Source: Omnitrophica WOR_2 bacterium GWA2_47_8 (GTDB lineage: Bacteria > Omnitrophota > Gorgyraeia > Zapsychrales > GWA2-47-8). Taken from it: DNA of 7,513 nt. Below the pieces are notes generated by a model that ran no database searches, had not been told where the DNA came from, and worked only from the letters and a program-made list of their open reading frames with translations. Position 1 is the first letter of the stretch. Each line of letters starts with the position of its first letter. The stretch covers positions 21,063 to 28,575 of the forward strand of contig MHFY01000007.1 of the NCBI GenBank assembly GCA_001805375.1, in the 5' to 3' direction. This document shows, in pieces, positions 6,579 through 7,513 of the stretch. The position numbers were made by a program, and so were the translations under genes.

Positions 6579-7058
6579 ATGAATGACATAAAAGTCGCGA
6601 TCATGATGGGCAGTAAGACCGATCTTCCGACGATGGAAGAGGCCGCAAAGATCTTAAAAGAATTCGGTGTGGCTTATGAAATGAAAGTCCTGTCCGCGCA
6701 CCGCACGCCGAAAGAAACGGCCAAATATGCGGAAGGATTAAAAGGCAATGGTGTGAAGGTCGTTATCTGCGGGGCCGGCGGGTCAGCCGCGTTAGCCGGT
6801 GTGGTCGCCGCGCACACAACGCTTCCCGTGATCGGGATCCCGATCGAATCGGTTTTGAACGGCCTGGATTCGCTCCTGTCAACGGTGCAGATGCCGCCGG
6901 GTGTTCCGGTAGCTGCGGTGGCCATCGGCAAAGGCGGGGCAAAGAACGCCGGGCTTTTGGCCTTGCGGATCTTAAGCACGTACGATAAAGATATCGAAAA
7001 GAAGTTGGAAAAATTCAACGATGACCAGCGCCGGAGAATCTTAGAAGAAAGGATTTAA
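6579..7058 (+). CDS. purE: 5-(carboxyamino)imidazole ribonucleotide mutase, class I PurE type
   Basis: PurE class I moves the carboxyl group of N5-CAIR to C4, giving CAIR (step 6). The 159-residue length is typical. The phosphate-binding N-terminal motif MGSKTDLPTM begins at residue 10, SAHRTP lies at 39-44 with H41 as the expected catalytic histidine, and CGAGGSAALAG and the late AIGKGGAKNAGLLA segment complete the substrate site. SAHRTP, rather than the SAHKT seen in class II proteins such as that of Treponema, points to class I, which works with PurK; no purK is in the window. The start is set by AAAGGAGA upstream. It is the last purine gene here, with a terminator-like fold-back directly after its stop. 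Confidence 0.96.
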   Translation: MNDIKVAIMMGSKTDLPTMEEAAKILKEFGVAYEMKVLSAHRTPKETAKYAEGLKGNGVKVVICGAGGSAALAGVVAAHTTLPVIGIPIESVLNGLDSLLSTVQMPPGVPVAAVAIGKGGAKNAGLLALRILSTYDKDIEKKLEKFNDDQRRRILEERI

Positions 7059-7118
7059 TGATTACACAGATTATTCAAGAGGATTACGCAGATGCGTTTA
7101 TCTGTGTAATCATTTTTT
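7057..7118 (+). terminator. Possible intrinsic terminator after purE, built from repeat units
   Basis: TGATTACACAGAT at 7059-7071 is a perfect 13-bp inverted match to ATCTGTGTAATCA at 7100-7112; the stem extends to 15 bp with the AA of the purE stop codon. Six Ts follow at 7113-7118. The loop is 28 bases. The stem is AT-rich and the loop long, so termination may be weak. A second stem using GATTACGCAGAT at 7082-7093 with the same 3' arm, through G-T pairs, would end at nearly the same T-run. Confidence 0.5.
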
Positions 7119-7131
7119 AATCTGCGTCATC
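7059..7131. repeat. GATTACACA-type interlocked repeat between purE and tsaC
   Basis: Direct copies GATTACACAGAT (7060-7071) and GATTACGCAGAT (7082-7093) are 22 bases apart. Inverted copies ATCTGTGTAATC (7100-7111) and ATCTGCGTCATC (7120-7131) are 20 bases apart. Copy 1 matches inverted copy 1 perfectly. ACGCAGAT at 7086-7093 matches ATCTGCGT at 7120-7127 perfectly. The order 1, 2, 1', 2' means both stems can only coexist as a pseudoknot. Within each copy the unit looks 9-based (GATTACACA, GATTATTCA, GATTACGCA), unlike the heptamers in the other gaps. From memory, GATTACACAGATTACGCAGAT-like intergenic repeats occur in many unrelated environmental bacterial genomes. Confidence 0.8.
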
Positions 7132-7141
7132 AGGTTTTGAT

Positions 7142-7513
7142 TTGAAAACAGAGATCATAAAGGTCGACCCGGAATTCCCTGAACACGATAAGATAAGTTA
7201 CTGCGCTAAGATCATCCGCCAAGGCGGATTGGTCGTCTTTCCGACGGATACGGTGTACGGGATCGCGGCCAATGTCAATAACCCCAAGGCCATGGAACGC
7301 CTGCGGGACGCCAAGAAACGTTCGCCGGAAAAGAAATTCTCCATCCTGATCTCGCAAAAAGAGCTCATCTCCAACTACACCTCCAGCAATGACCCGGTCG
7401 TTTACAAGATCATCGATGAATTTTGGCCGGGGCCGCTGACGGTCGTGGTCCCGGATGTGGCCCAGCAGGACACCGTCGGGATCCGCATGCCCCAGCACAG
7501 GATCGCGTTACGG
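7142..7513 (+). CDS. tsaC: Threonylcarbamoyl-AMP synthase (Sua5/YciO/YrdC family), 3' truncated
   Basis: The YrdC/Sua5 domain makes threonylcarbamoyl-AMP from threonine, bicarbonate and ATP, the first step of t6A37 modification of ANN-decoding tRNAs. The 124 visible residues contain GGLVVFPTDTVYGIAANV at 28-45, the basic stretch RDAKKRSPEKKFSILIS at 55-71 corresponding to the family's KxR region, FWPGPLTVVV at 94-103, and TVGIRMPQH at 111-119. The frame is open at the right edge; either a short TsaC (about 190-200 residues) or a long Sua5 form with a C-terminal domain is possible, and YciO paralogues cannot be excluded. The start must be TTG at 7142: an in-frame TAA at 7118 closes the frame upstream and no ATG, GTG or other TTG lies between it and the conserved core. 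Only a weak CAGG at 7131-7134 precedes it. The gene has no purine role and may be a separate or read-through-dependent unit. Confidence 0.9.
   Translation, partial: MKTEIIKVDPEFPEHDKISYCAKIIRQGGLVVFPTDTVYGIAANVNNPKAMERLRDAKKRSPEKKFSILISQKELISNYTSSNDPVVYKIIDEFWPGPLTVVVPDVAQQDTVGIRMPQHRIALR

Noticed and set aside
7130..7498. 122-residue minus-strand open frame opposite tsaC
   Set aside because: The plus strand carries clear YrdC/Sua5 motifs; the minus frame shows no recognisable domain and is a shadow.

Overview
The window holds one strand of a bacterial de novo purine biosynthesis cluster. All genes read rightward in the order purL (5' end cut off), a LOG-family nucleotide hydrolase, purQ, purM, purD, purE, and then the start of a tsaC/Sua5-type gene cut off by the right edge. 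No gene is supported on the minus strand. The pur proteins carry every active-site motif I looked for and none looks broken.

The genes cover step 2 (PurD), step 4 (PurL with PurQ), step 5 (PurM) and step 6 (PurE) of the IMP pathway. purF, purN, purK, purC, purB and purH are not in the window. The LOG gene sits tightly between the two FGAM synthase subunits and is spaced 2 bases from purQ, so a predicted nucleotide-hydrolysing enzyme appears to be co-expressed with nucleotide synthesis.

The most unusual content is in the spacers. There are five gaps longer than 20 bases, and each is filled almost exactly from stop codon to ribosome binding site by imperfect short tandem units that then reverse orientation, giving fold-back structures. 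In four gaps (purL-LOG, purQ-purM, purM-purD, purD-purE) the period is 7 bases, with a different unit in each: RGARGYC, CG-led CGTGAAG, AATAACC and GRTAAGR. The fifth gap (purE-tsaC) uses units related to GATTACACA, and its main stem is followed by six Ts, so it can double as an intrinsic terminator. In purQ-purM the heptamer phase runs through the purM start codon, and no normal Shine-Dalgarno is present there. No promoter or purine riboswitch is convincing, and no gene-free stretch exceeds 300 bases.

Organism: a Gram-negative-like uncultured bacterium of middling GC content. The PurL linker region resembles PurS-PurL fusion proteins as in Geobacter-type lineages. The mixture of several short-unit intergenic repeats (GAAGTCGGAAGTC-like, CGTGAAG-like, AATAACCAATTACC-like, GATTACACAGATT-like) is, from memory, a look I associate with Candidatus Omnitrophota and some other deep-branching environmental genomes. 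This assignment is an inference with modest confidence.
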